Shown here: positions 18,374 to 27,111 of the stretch, in pieces
Layout of the letters: each line of letters starts with the position of its first letter
How positions within the stretch are numbered: the first letter of the stretch is position 1
Assembly: GCA_003166955.1 (NCBI GenBank)
Contig: PMUI01000090.1
Coordinates: forward strand, 65,182 to 129,181
DNA from: Acidobacterium sp.
GTDB taxonomy: Bacteria > Acidobacteriota > Terriglobia > Terriglobales > Acidobacteriaceae
Length of the DNA: 64,000 nt
Direction: 5' to 3'
Translations under genes and position numbers: made by a program
The notes under the pieces: model-generated
Databases searched by the model: none
The model's input: only the letters and a program-made list of their open reading frames with translations
What the model was told of the DNA's origin: nothing

Positions 18374-18596
18374 GAATAGTTCATGATACCTGCCGCGATT
18401 CGCGGCCCACAAATAAGCTTAAGAACGCGGATCTCTCGCAGCATCCGGGCTTTGGCTTTCAGTTTGGCTTTCAACATCCCCGTCCACATTGGTTCTGGCC
18501 CGCATCCAGGTGCGCGACGATGTGAAATACTGGGCGCGTGTAGCTCTTGACAGAATGCTTGAAATTCGTGCCTGAGCCCGCGAAAAGGCGGCGCCA

Positions 18597-19031
18597 ATGA
18601 AGACCTTTACGCTTGACGAGGCGCAGGCCCTGCTGCCGATTGTGGAGTCGCTTCTCAATCGCGCCATCGAAGCCAAACAGGCCGCGAGCGATCTGCAGGA
18701 AGAAATGGCGGCTCTGGTGCGGCGTATCTTCGCCAGCGGCGGCATGTTTCTGGACATCGCAGCAGCCCAGAAGCGAAAAATCGCGCTCGAAGCGCTGGTG
18801 CAGCGCGCCAAAGACGCGCTTCGCGAAATCGACGCGATTGGCGTCCAGGTGAAAGATCTCGACACCGGCCTGCTCGACTTCCCATGTCTGCTCGAAGGAG
18901 AAACCGTGCTGCTCTGCTGGAAACGCGGCGAGCCCCGCATCGATTTCTGGCATCGCGTCGAGGATGGCTTTGCAGGACGCCAGCCCATCGACGAGCGCTT
19001 CCGAAGAGCCCCTCCCGAAAAACTGAACTAA
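18597..19031 (+). CDS. DUF2203 family protein
   Basis: The 144-residue, mostly helical soluble protein opens with KTFTLDEAQALLPIVESLL and continues through a heptad-rich region to DTGLLDFPCLLEGETVLLCWKRGEPRIDFWHRVEDGFAGRQPI. That C-terminal block is diagnostic of DUF2203. The function of the family is unknown. The gene stands alone, divergent from tatB across a 220-bp gap, and is followed by a GGCTAC-type repeat tract. Confidence 0.88.
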   Translation: MKTFTLDEAQALLPIVESLLNRAIEAKQAASDLQEEMAALVRRIFASGGMFLDIAAAQKRKIALEALVQRAKDALREIDAIGVQVKDLDTGLLDFPCLLEGETVLLCWKRGEPRIDFWHRVEDGFAGRQPIDERFRRAPPEKLN

Positions 19032-19035
19032 AACG

Positions 19036-19088
19036 CCCAGGCTACCGGCTACTTGCTACCAGCCAGCTACCGGCTACAGGCTACCGGC
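19036..19088. repeat. GGCTACC/GGCTACA short tandem repeat tract
   Basis: The tract is built of units such as GCTACCGG, CTACTTG, CTACCAG, CTACCGG and CTACAGG, nearly all 7 bp apart. It lies just after the DUF2203 stop codon. Similar tracts occur at about 36487-36511, 49270-49300 and 49622-49650, always directly after or before a gene. Confidence 0.6.
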
Positions 19089-19202
19089 TGTCCTTGTGAC
19101 AACTGTCATATCCCTTTGCTGACAAAGCCCACTGGAGCCGAACCCGCTTCCGCGCGATCCTGTCTTTGCCGCTGAAGTCCACCGTGCGGCAGGAGACAAG
19201 CA

Positions 19203-20162
19203 ATGTCAGCTACCGCAGTCATCACTGAAGCCACTCAGGCAGCGTGGCCCGTGCCGCTGTCCCAAGCCCGCACCGTGGCCAGGCTGCATTCCGTCACCAA
19301 GCGCTACGGACAAACAACGGCGCTCGACAAGTTCTCCCTCGAACTGCGAGCCGGCGAAGTGGTCGCACTGCTGGGTCCCAACGGCGCAGGCAAAACAACC
19401 GCCGTCCGCCTGCTGCTCGGGCTCATCTCCCCCAACTCCGGCAGCGTGCGCGTGCTCGGCCGCGATCCGCGCGATGCCGATGCCAGAACCCGCATCGGCG
19501 CCATGCTGCAGGTGAGCCGCGTGCCGGAGATGCTGCGGGTTCGCGAGCACATCGATCTGTTCCGCAGCTACTATCCCAATCCTCTCCCCGCTGCCGAGGT
19601 CATCCGCATCGCGAAGCTCGAGGGCATCGCCGATCAGATGTTCGGCAAGCTCTCCGGCGGTCAGAAGCAGCGAGTGCTGTTCGGCCTGGCTGTGTGCGGA
19701 AATCCCGATCTCGTCTTCCTTGACGAGCCGACCGTGGGCCTGGACATTGAATCGCGCCGCGCCCTGTGGGACGAGATCAGAGCGCTCTCCGCCGCGGGCA
19801 AGACCGTCCTGCTCACCACGCACTACCTCGAAGAAGCCGACATGCTCGCCCATCGCATCGTCGTCATCAACAAAGGCCGCCTGCTTTGTGAAGGAACGCC
19901 GGCGGAGATCAAGCACCGCGTCTCCGGCCGCCGCATTCGCTGTATCACGCAGCTCGATCCTGAGTTCCTCGCGTCGTTGCCCTCGGTCGCCGAGGTCCAG
20001 CTCGACCGCGAGGCCGTCGTCATCCTCGCCGAGCATCCGGAGCAGGTCGTCCGCGAAATGTTGCTGCGCGATGAGACCCTGCACGGGCTGGAGGTTTCTG
20101 CTGCGGCGCTCGAAGACGCGTTCCTCGCGCTGACCAGCGATTCGCCCGAAACAAACGCGTAG
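19203..20162 (+). CDS. ABC transporter ATP-binding protein (drug/antibiotic export type)
   Basis: The 319-residue ATPase has Walker A GPNGAGKTT (about 58-66), signature LSGGQKQR (about 150-157), Walker B LVFLDEPTVGLD (about 172-183) and the H-loop in LTTHYLEEAD. The C-terminal 90 residues are the accessory domain of ABC-2 exporters. A 30-residue N-terminal extension precedes the ABC fold. It heads a plus-strand operon with a permease, a DesK-type kinase and a NarL-type regulator, a layout typical of exporters controlled by their own two-component system. Confidence 0.93.
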   Translation: MSATAVITEATQAAWPVPLSQARTVARLHSVTKRYGQTTALDKFSLELRAGEVVALLGPNGAGKTTAVRLLLGLISPNSGSVRVLGRDPRDADARTRIGAMLQVSRVPEMLRVREHIDLFRSYYPNPLPAAEVIRIAKLEGIADQMFGKLSGGQKQRVLFGLAVCGNPDLVFLDEPTVGLDIESRRALWDEIRALSAAGKTVLLTTHYLEEADMLAHRIVVINKGRLLCEGTPAEIKHRVSGRRIRCITQLDPEFLASLPSVAEVQLDREAVVILAEHPEQVVREMLLRDETLHGLEVSAAALEDAFLALTSDSPETNA

Positions 20163-20196
20163 GCCCCACCGCTTCAGCACAAAAGGAGAAAAGATC

Positions 20197-20985
20197 ATGG
20201 CTACGAATGCAATCGCTGTTTCAGCCCCCCGCCCGCTCAGCCTGGGCTACTACGCCCGCATCTTCCGCAAAGAAACGCACTACGAATTTGTGAAGATGTT
20301 GCGCACAAAAGCGTTTTCGCTGTCGGTCCTCGGCTTCCCCGTGATGTTCTACCTGCTCTTCGGCAGCTCGAATCGCCACAACATGTTCGCCCGCTACCTC
20401 ATGCCCAGCTACAGCTGCATGGGCGTGGTCTCCGCCTGCCTCTTCGGCATTGGCATGGGCATCGCCATGGAGCGCGCGCAGGGCTGGCTGGAGGTGAAAC
20501 AGGCCAGCCCCATGCCGCGCTTTGCCTATCTCACCGCCAAAATGATCAGTTGCGCCGCATTCGCGCTGGTCATCGTGGCTGCGCTGTTGACCCTGGGCAT
20601 CACCCTGGGTGGTGTAACCCTGACCGCGGGCGAGGCCCTCAAACTGGCCGGCGTGGTTCTGGCCGGTTCGGTGCCGTTTACCGCCATGGGATTACTGGTG
20701 GCGCTGCTGGTTCCTGCCAATGCCGCCCCCGGCGTCATCAACCTCATCTACCTCCCCATGTCGTTCGCCTCTGGCTTCTGGATGCCCGTCCAGTATCTGC
20801 CCCATTGGCTCAAGGTGTTGACTCCGGCGCTGCCCACCTACCATCTGGCCCAGCTCGCCCTGCATATCTTTGGATACTCCCAGGGAGGCAGCATGTTGAC
20901 CCACTGGGAAGCCCTGGCAGGATTTACCCTGTTGATGTTAGGCGCGGCATGGATCATCTTCACCCGCAGCGAGGCGAAGGCTTGA
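20197..20985 (+). CDS. ABC-2 type transporter permease
   Basis: The 262-residue protein has about six membrane helices and an N-terminal cytoplasmic stretch (YYARIFRKETHYEFVKMLRTKAFSLSV) typical of ABC-2 permeases. A good ribosome-binding site (AAAGGAGAAAAG) precedes the ATG. It lies 34 bp after the ATPase and overlaps the sensor kinase start (TTGA), so all four genes are likely co-transcribed. The substrate is unknown; lipids or antibiotics are common for this family. Confidence 0.9.
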   Translation: MATNAIAVSAPRPLSLGYYARIFRKETHYEFVKMLRTKAFSLSVLGFPVMFYLLFGSSNRHNMFARYLMPSYSCMGVVSACLFGIGMGIAMERAQGWLEVKQASPMPRFAYLTAKMISCAAFALVIVAALLTLGITLGGVTLTAGEALKLAGVVLAGSVPFTAMGLLVALLVPANAAPGVINLIYLPMSFASGFWMPVQYLPHWLKVLTPALPTYHLAQLALHIFGYSQGGSMLTHWEALAGFTLLMLGAAWIIFTRSEAKA

Positions 20986-22205
20986 ATTCTCCGGACCAAA
21001 ATTCGGTATTTAGGCATTGCGAAGACACCACCGGTGCTGCGCAGTCCCTGATCGAGCAGATGGGAAACGCTGAGTTATCCCTTCGGGGAGGAACTCTCTT
21101 GCGCTCCGGCCAGGGCAAGAGCCTGTTCGGGACGCGCCGGCCGGGGAAAGCCAGATTCTTCGATTTCATCTGGCTGATCTATTCCGTTTTCTTTTTCATC
21201 CAGCCTATCGAAGAACACAGCCGCACGAAGTGGATCGCACTTGCTGCCGCTTATCTGTGCTTCCTCGCCCTCTACTCGGGACTGATCTTCTCCAAATCGA
21301 AGCGGACCCAGTTTCTTTTGCTCGCCGGCATGGCGGCTCTCGGCGCGGCCTATTACCCCTTCAACGCCGGCGCTGCGGGCATGTTCATCTACGTCGCTGC
21401 GTTTGTGCCTTTCGTGAGTGAGTCCATCGCCGTCTGCGTCACGACGTTCGTGGCTGTCTCCGGCATCCTGATGGTCGAAGCCTGGCGTCTCCATGCGAAC
21501 CCGTGGAACTGGGGCTTCAACATCTTCTTCACCATCGCCGTCGGATCCGGCAATCTGGTCGCTGCCCAGCGCATGCGCGCCAACAAGAAGCTCGACCTCG
21601 CCCATGAGCAGATCGCTCATCTGGCCAAACTCGCCGAGCGCGAGCGCATCGCGCGCGATCTCCACGACGTCCTCGGCCACACACTCTCAGTCGTGGTCCT
21701 CAAGTCGGAGCTGGCCGGCAAGCTCATGGATCGCGATCCCGGCCGAGCCCGCCACGAGATCGCAGAAGTCGAGCAAATCGCCCGCAAGGCGCTCACCGAC
21801 GTCCGGGAGGCGATTCGCGGCTATCGCACCGAGGGGCTGGTGGCAGAAATCGTCCGCGCCCAAAAGACCCTGGACGCCGCTGGTGTAACCCTGGAGTGCC
21901 TCGCCAAGCCACCCCAGCTAGCCCCAGCCGAAGAAACCGTCCTCTCCCTGATCGTGCGCGAAGCTGTTACAAATATTGTCCGCCACGCCCAGGCCAGCCG
22001 CTGCCGTCTGGAATTTGCGGCCAATGGCACCGGCACTGCTCTGGTCGTCGAAGACGACGGCCGCGGCGGCATCCGCGAAGAGGGCAACGGCCTGCGCGGC
22101 ATGCGCGAGCGCGTCGAGTCCATGGGCGGCCAATTTCGCATCGATTCGGCCCAGGGGACGCGCCTCCTCATTGAGATTCCCCCACAGACTGCCAGCCAGT
22201 CATGA
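20982..22205 (+). CDS. Sensor histidine kinase, DesK/NarX type (HisKA_3)
   Basis: The frame is open far upstream through the permease, so the start is uncertain. I use the TTG at 20982, which overlaps the permease stop and has a GAAGG site just before it (407 residues). The ATG at 21060 is the alternative (381 residues). About five membrane helices occupy residues 60-185. The H-box is ERERIARDLHDVLGHTLSVVVL (H228 counted from the TTG), and the ATPase domain ends in DDGRGGIREEGNGLRGMRERV. It presumably senses a membrane or drug signal and phosphorylates the next gene product. Confidence 0.9.
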   Translation: MNSPDQNSVFRHCEDTTGAAQSLIEQMGNAELSLRGGTLLRSGQGKSLFGTRRPGKARFFDFIWLIYSVFFFIQPIEEHSRTKWIALAAAYLCFLALYSGLIFSKSKRTQFLLLAGMAALGAAYYPFNAGAAGMFIYVAAFVPFVSESIAVCVTTFVAVSGILMVEAWRLHANPWNWGFNIFFTIAVGSGNLVAAQRMRANKKLDLAHEQIAHLAKLAERERIARDLHDVLGHTLSVVVLKSELAGKLMDRDPGRARHEIAEVEQIARKALTDVREAIRGYRTEGLVAEIVRAQKTLDAAGVTLECLAKPPQLAPAEETVLSLIVREAVTNIVRHAQASRCRLEFAANGTGTALVVEDDGRGGIREEGNGLRGMRERVESMGGQFRIDSAQGTRLLIEIPPQTASQS

Positions 22206-22224
22206 AGAAAATCCAGGTAAAGTC

Positions 22225-22836
22225 TTGAAGAAAATTCAGGTCATCGTAGCCGAAGACCAGGCCATGGTCCTGGGGGCTCTGGCTGCGCTGCTTGAAACCG
22301 AGCCCGACATCGCCGTCTGCGCGCGGGCGGCCAACGGCCGGGAAGCCCTCACCGCTATCGGCAAGCTCAAGCCGGATGTCCTGGTTACGGACATTGAGAT
22401 GCCCGAAATGACCGGCCTCACCCTGGCCGCCGAGGTCAGGGAGCGCTATCCGCAAACCCGCGTCATGATCCTCACCACCTTCGCCCGCCCCGGCTATCTG
22501 CGCCGCGCCCTCGACGCCGGCGCCAAGGGCTATCTGCTCAAAGATCGGCCCTCCGCCGAGCTGGCCGACGCCGTTCGTCGCGTGCATCAGGGCCTCCGTG
22601 TCGTCGATCCCGACCTCGCGCTCGAGGCGTGGGACAGCGGCCCCGACCCGCTCACCGAGCGCGAGCGGCAAATTCTGTGGCGTGCCGGGGAAGGGAAGTC
22701 GAGCAGCGAAATCGCCGACGAACTCCACCTCTCCGAGGGCACCGTCAGGAACTACCTCTCCGAGGCCATCAGCAAACTCGGCGCCTCCAACCGCGTCGAG
22801 GCCGCCCGCCTCGCCCGCTCCCGGGGCTGGCTATAA
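22225..22836 (+). CDS. NarL/FixJ-family response regulator
   Basis: The 203-residue protein has a receiver domain with phospho-acceptor D56 (VTDIEMPEMTG) and a LuxR-type helix-turn-helix at the end (LTERERQILWRAGEGKSSSEIADELHLSEGTVRNYL). No ATG is in frame near the domain start, so I use the TTG at 22225. It lies in the second half of a 22-bp tandem duplication. The first half carries an ATG (22202) that opens an 8-codon out-of-frame mini-ORF ending at this TTG. It likely controls the ABC operon. Confidence 0.9.
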   Translation: MKKIQVIVAEDQAMVLGALAALLETEPDIAVCARAANGREALTAIGKLKPDVLVTDIEMPEMTGLTLAAEVRERYPQTRVMILTTFARPGYLRRALDAGAKGYLLKDRPSAELADAVRRVHQGLRVVDPDLALEAWDSGPDPLTERERQILWRAGEGKSSSEIADELHLSEGTVRNYLSEAISKLGASNRVEAARLARSRGWL

Positions 22837-23021
22837 AGAATGGCTCTAAAGTAACCCCTCTCGACTCCGAAGGGGCGGTTCTTCATGCCTCTTTAGACCA
22901 ATTCCTTAGTAATTTCCCGCCATGTTACAGTCGTCCATCATTCGCGGTACTTCGGCGCGAATTCGGAAATGTTCGGCTAAGCTCGCCTCTTCCGGCACCG
23001 ATCTCTGCTCTGGGAGCAACC

Positions 23022-23417
23022 GTGGTTTCGGTCAACACAGATCGAGCGATCGGCACGGGGACGGCGACCGTTCTTGTCGTCGAAGACGACCGCGCCGTGC
23101 TCCTCCTCTTCACCAGGGTGCTCCAGGGCGCCGGGTACGACGTGATTGCCTGCGAGAACGGCACGCTCGGCCTCGAGGCAGCCCGGAATCAAATAGACAA
23201 AATTGACGCCGTAGTCACCGATGCGAGGATGCCCGGCATGCAGGGGTCGCGGTTGATCGCGCGCATTCGCGCCATGCGGCCTGAAATCCCCGCCATCCTG
23301 GTCAGTGGCAACATGGTCGACGCGGAGACCGATCGCAGTACGGTTTTCCTCGCCAAGCCTGTCTCGCCCGGAATTCTGACCCGCGAACTGCGGCGGCTCC
23401 TCTGCACCAGGATGTAG
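23022..23417 (+). CDS. Single-domain response regulator (receiver only)
   Basis: The GTG at 23022, preceded by GGGAGCAAC, gives 131 residues. It encodes a receiver domain with acidic pocket VVEDDRA, acceptor aspartate in VVTDARMPGMQG, and the conserved lysine in FLAKPVS. There is no output domain. It may act as a phosphate carrier or a stand-alone adaptor. Its position about 185 bp after the DesK/NarL pair suggests a link, but the spacing allows its own promoter. Confidence 0.82.
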   Translation: MVSVNTDRAIGTGTATVLVVEDDRAVLLLFTRVLQGAGYDVIACENGTLGLEAARNQIDKIDAVVTDARMPGMQGSRLIARIRAMRPEIPAILVSGNMVDAETDRSTVFLAKPVSPGILTRELRRLLCTRM

Positions 23418-23471
23418 AATCGTCAGTCCGGCCCTCATTTTTCTCCTCAGACCAGGGCCGCAGGATGACGG

Positions 23472-24587
23472 ATGATCATTGGCGTTCCGAAGGAAGTAAA
23501 GGACCACGAAAGCCGGGTCGGGATTACCCCTGCCGGCGTCAAATCCCTCAGCGAAGCCGGCCATAAAGTGCTCGTCGAAACCCGCGCCGGCGAGCTCTCC
23601 GCGTTAACCGACGACGAATATCAGTTCGCCGGCGCAGAAATCGTCGGCTCGGCCCACAACGTCTGGGGCAACGCCGACCTCATCGTCAAGGTCAAGGAGC
23701 CGGTCGAGAGCGAGTACGTCTTCTTCCGCGAAGGCCTCGTCCTGTTCACCTTCCTCCACCTCGCGCCCGTACCGGACCTCACCGAACGGCTCCTCCAGAA
23801 GAAAGTCATCGGCATCGCCTACGAGACCATCCGCGATCGCGCCGGAACCCTCCCGCTCCTCACCCCCATGTCCGAAGTCGCCGGACGCATGGCGGTCCAG
23901 GTGGGCGCTGCCTACCTCGAAAAAGAAAAGGGTGGCCGTGGCGTTCTCCTGGGCGGCGTGCCGGGAGTACCGCCAGCCAGCGTCTGCATCATCGGAGGCG
24001 GCATCGTCGGCACCAATGCCGCGAAGATTGCCCTGGGAATGGGTGCGAAGGTCACCCTGGTCGACGTCAATCTGAACCGACTGCGCGAGCTGGACGACAT
24101 TTTCAACGGCAGAATCTTCACCCTGGCTTCGAATTCCTGGAACCTCACCCGCGCCGTCCAGGATGCGGACCTGGTCATCGGTGGCGTCCTGATTCCCGGA
24201 GCGGCCGCCCCCAAGATTGTCACCCGCGAAATGGTGATGAAGATGAAGAAGGGCGCCGTGATCGTCGACGTCGCCATCGATCAGGGCGGCTGCGTCGAGA
24301 CGGCGCGCCCCACCACCCACAGCGATCCCGCCTACGAAGTGAATGGCGTGGTGCATTACTGCGTGACCAACATGCCCGCAGCGGTTCCGAATACCTCAAC
24401 CCTGGCCCTCACCAACGCCACCTTCCCCTACGTCCTGCGCCTCGCAAAGCAAGGCGCAAAGAAGGCGATCCTCGAAGACGACGGCATTCGCGACGGCGTC
24501 AACACATACGAAGGCACGCTCACTTGCGAACCGGTAGCCGTCTCCCAGAAAAAGCCCTGGCGGCCCGTGCGCCAACTCCTGGCATAG
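23472..24587 (+). CDS. ald: Alanine dehydrogenase
   Basis: This enzyme converts L-alanine to pyruvate and ammonium with NAD. The 371-residue length is exact for the family. Visible signatures are the start [20 protein letters not shown], the substrate-binding lysine in [11 protein letters not shown], the catalytic histidine region FTFLHLAP, the Rossmann motif [21 protein letters not shown] and [16 protein letters not shown]. It stands alone with no operon partner. The next 440 bp contain no supported gene. Confidence 0.97.
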   Translation: MIIGVPKEVKDHESRVGITPAGVKSLSEAGHKVLVETRAGELSALTDDEYQFAGAEIVGSAHNVWGNADLIVKVKEPVESEYVFFREGLVLFTFLHLAPVPDLTERLLQKKVIGIAYETIRDRAGTLPLLTPMSEVAGRMAVQVGAAYLEKEKGGRGVLLGGVPGVPPASVCIIGGGIVGTNAAKIALGMGAKVTLVDVNLNRLRELDDIFNGRIFTLASNSWNLTRAVQDADLVIGGVLIPGAAAPKIVTREMVMKMKKGAVIVDVAIDQGGCVETARPTTHSDPAYEVNGVVHYCVTNMPAAVPNTSTLALTNATFPYVLRLAKQGAKKAILEDDGIRDGVNTYEGTLTCEPVAVSQKKPWRPVRQLLA

Positions 24588-25030
24588 AGCAGGCCGGCAC
24601 GACGACATGATCATGCTCATCCTCAAACTCGACCCCTGACGAGATGGGGGTCAGCCCCCTGGAAGTAGTTGATTCGAAGGGGGCGGCGGTTGGAAAACGG
24701 CGTGTATGTTAACTATGTGATTAACCATAGAAACGCTTCGGACCCGCGAGAGCGGCGGAAGGATCGCAGTTACCTGGTAACTTGCCGCGTTCTTCAATGA
24801 AGTCCCGTGTGCGTTGAACAGCGTCCTGATTTAGCGACTCGGCAAGGGTGCTCTTCCTGACACGGCGTCCGGTAAAGGCAAGAGCGTTTTCGGGTACTAA
24901 TCCGATAAAGATCTCCGAAACAACGCTGGATGAGCGCATTGGTCTGTTCTCGCCATTCGAGCGCGGCTATCAGCCCTGATTTCCATGACCCGGACGAGGG
25001 GCAACTATTGGCTCCACCTTTGTGGCGCAT
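24588..25030. other. Intergenic region without a supported gene
   Basis: The region holds a GGGGTCAGCCCC hairpin-like motif at about 24645-24660. A short minus-strand frame at 24721-24939 ends in GPKRFYG. A second, frame-shifted minus-strand piece reads ALEWREQTNALIQRCFG. The two pieces could be remnants of one decayed gene, but I recognise no family. I see no tRNA or clear promoter. Confidence 0.5.
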
Positions 25031-26977
25031 CTAGGGTGTCTGGCCAACCGACGCGAGCAGCGCCGGATAGCGCGGATCTCCTCTAAGGTCATCCACAACC
25101 GGATCGGACTTCATATTATTTGTCCATACACAATGCTGGTTTTCTGCTTCCTCAATCGCAGCCACAGCCCGGTCATGGTCTCCCATCCTGAGATAGCTCA
25201 GGGCCAATTCGTAAATGTGGCATCCATCTAGAGGATGTAATTTCAAAAACGCAATCTTCGCCGACTGATATCCGCGCCAGTCGCCCCGGTTGAAAGCAGC
25301 GCGCAGGGGCTCAAGGTTCTCTCTGGGAAAGTCTTCTCCGAGTTCTTTCAGGTCGGAGTCCATCGCATCGTTCATCCTTCCCATCTTTTCGTTGTCCCAG
25401 CTCACCCAGTTCTCTACAAAGCCAGCTCGACCGGGCTCCATCTCTCGTGCACGTCCCAGGTAATACAGTGACTCCTGGTAGTGACGTGCGAAGTATAAGG
25501 CTGAGCCAAGATGCCGGTTGACGTAGAAGGAGAGGGGATCGAGCTCCAGGGCACGCCGCATGTGGCTTACTGCCTCCTCCGGACGCCCCATCGAGTCCAG
25601 GTAGATCGCATACTCCACTTCCGCAAGCGCGTAGTTCGGACTGAGCTGAACGGCGCGCACCACGTCGCGCCCTGCCGCCTCCCAATCCTGCACGTAAAAC
25701 GTCTCGATATGCGCCCGGGCAGCGTATGCCTCGCCACTCTTCGGATCAAGTTCAATCGCCCGCTGAACGGCTCCCAGTGCCAGAGGCATCACTCTCTCTG
25801 TCGTCTTCTTATCTCCCAGGATGCCTTGCGTCGCCAATGCTTCCGAAAGCCCGGCGGATGCCGCTGCCCACTTGGGAGCCAGGCTCACTGCCTGCTGAAA
25901 ATACTCTGCGCTCTTGTCTGCATCGCGAAGGTTCAGAAAGTAGAGCCCCCTTAGATACGCGTCGTATGCTGCCGGATCGATGCGCGCCCGCGTGGATTCC
26001 GCGCCCGGTACAAGCATCACTTTTGCCTGCGACGCGATCTCGCCCGCAATCGTATCCTGCAGGGTCAGGACGTCACTGATCTGCTCTTCGAAGCTCCGGG
26101 CCCACAAATGCTTGTCTTCTCGCGTATCGATAAGCTGCGCGGTAATCCGCACCCGATTGCCTGAACGCACCACGGACCCCTCAACCAAGGCATCTACATC
26201 CAGCTCGCGGGCGATTTGTCGTAAGGACTTTGTGCTGCCTTTGTCCCGCATCACTGAAGTGCGTGAGACCACGCGCAGATTTGGAATCTGCGCCAGCTCC
26301 GTGATCAGTTCATCGGTAATGCCATCGGCAAAGTAATCCTGACCCGGGTCACCCGACAGGTTCTGAAGCGGCAGTACCGCCAGTGAACGAATCGGCACGG
26401 CCACGTGCGATCTCTTCGAGATCAGCCACACTGCCACTGAGACCAGAGCCGCCGCCAGGCAGACCGCTGTAATCCAAAACTTCTTCCTGTCCCTCGGAGC
26501 GCGGTCCACCCGCGCAACATTGCCACGAAGCGATCCCGCCTCCGCCTCCGGAACTGCGCCCTTAGAGTCCGAAACTGGTTCAGCAGGAGGCCGTCGCGCT
26601 TCCACCATCGCCGGAGCCGCACCCACACCATGCGTTTCGCGAATGTCAAAGACCGCCGAGTAGCCGCCCTTCGGCATACCTATAAAGATGGGATCATCAT
26701 TGCCCTCGGTGTGGTAGTACTCGCGCAGGCGGCCACGCAGCCGACCAGCCTCTACCCTCACCGTTGCGTCGATCGCCGGATCGTAATCCTCATCCCGCCC
26801 CAGCACATCGACTGCAATCACATATTCCTTGGGAGCATTGCCTCGAAGAGAATTCTCGACTGCATAGCGCAGAAACGCCTGACTGCGTTGTGCCAGATGG
26901 AAAGTTTTCGAGCGAAGAATACGATCGAGTTGCTCTTCGATCTCGCGGGACCCGGGCTTGGCCGACGCCTCATTCAT
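25031..26977 (-). CDS. Membrane-anchored TolB-like/TPR regulatory protein
   Basis: The 648-residue protein has three parts. Residues 1-115 form a cytoplasmic domain with IEEQLDRILRSKTFHLAQRSQAFLRYAVE, followed by DPAIDATVRVEAGRLRGRLREYY and PKGGYSAVF. This type replaces the usual winged helix in many Acidobacteria proteins. One membrane helix lies at about 170-188. The extracytoplasmic part starts with the TolB-like/adenylate-cyclase-associated block SLAVLPLQNLSGDPGQDYFADGITDELI, followed by TPRs to the end (DPRYPALLASVG). A sensory or regulatory role is inferred. It is divergent from the ScyD-like gene. Confidence 0.83.
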   Translation of the reverse strand: MNEASAKPGSREIEEQLDRILRSKTFHLAQRSQAFLRYAVENSLRGNAPKEYVIAVDVLGRDEDYDPAIDATVRVEAGRLRGRLREYYHTEGNDDPIFIGMPKGGYSAVFDIRETHGVGAAPAMVEARRPPAEPVSDSKGAVPEAEAGSLRGNVARVDRAPRDRKKFWITAVCLAAALVSVAVWLISKRSHVAVPIRSLAVLPLQNLSGDPGQDYFADGITDELITELAQIPNLRVVSRTSVMRDKGSTKSLRQIARELDVDALVEGSVVRSGNRVRITAQLIDTREDKHLWARSFEEQISDVLTLQDTIAGEIASQAKVMLVPGAESTRARIDPAAYDAYLRGLYFLNLRDADKSAEYFQQAVSLAPKWAAASAGLSEALATQGILGDKKTTERVMPLALGAVQRAIELDPKSGEAYAARAHIETFYVQDWEAAGRDVVRAVQLSPNYALAEVEYAIYLDSMGRPEEAVSHMRRALELDPLSFYVNRHLGSALYFARHYQESLYYLGRAREMEPGRAGFVENWVSWDNEKMGRMNDAMDSDLKELGEDFPRENLEPLRAAFNRGDWRGYQSAKIAFLKLHPLDGCHIYELALSYLRMGDHDRAVAAIEEAENQHCVWTNNMKSDPVVDDLRGDPRYPALLASVGQTP

Positions 26978-27111
26978 CTCGGAGATTCCCGTAAAGCCTT
27001 GATTCGACTTGCCGAAACAACGTAACTTACGGCGAGAAACTTCACTTCGCGTCCGCCGACGTTCAGTCTACCTTCTGGATGGCATGAGCCGGTCCAAAAA
27101 AGAGGGAGGGC

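Noticed and set aside
19036..19088. Possible CRISPR-like array
   Set aside because: The units are about 7 bp and degenerate, without spacers. No cas genes are present in the window.
24721..24939. 72-codon minus-strand frame between ald and the TolB/TPR gene
   Set aside because: There is no recognisable family or ribosome-binding site, and a second piece lies in another frame. At most it is a decayed gene.
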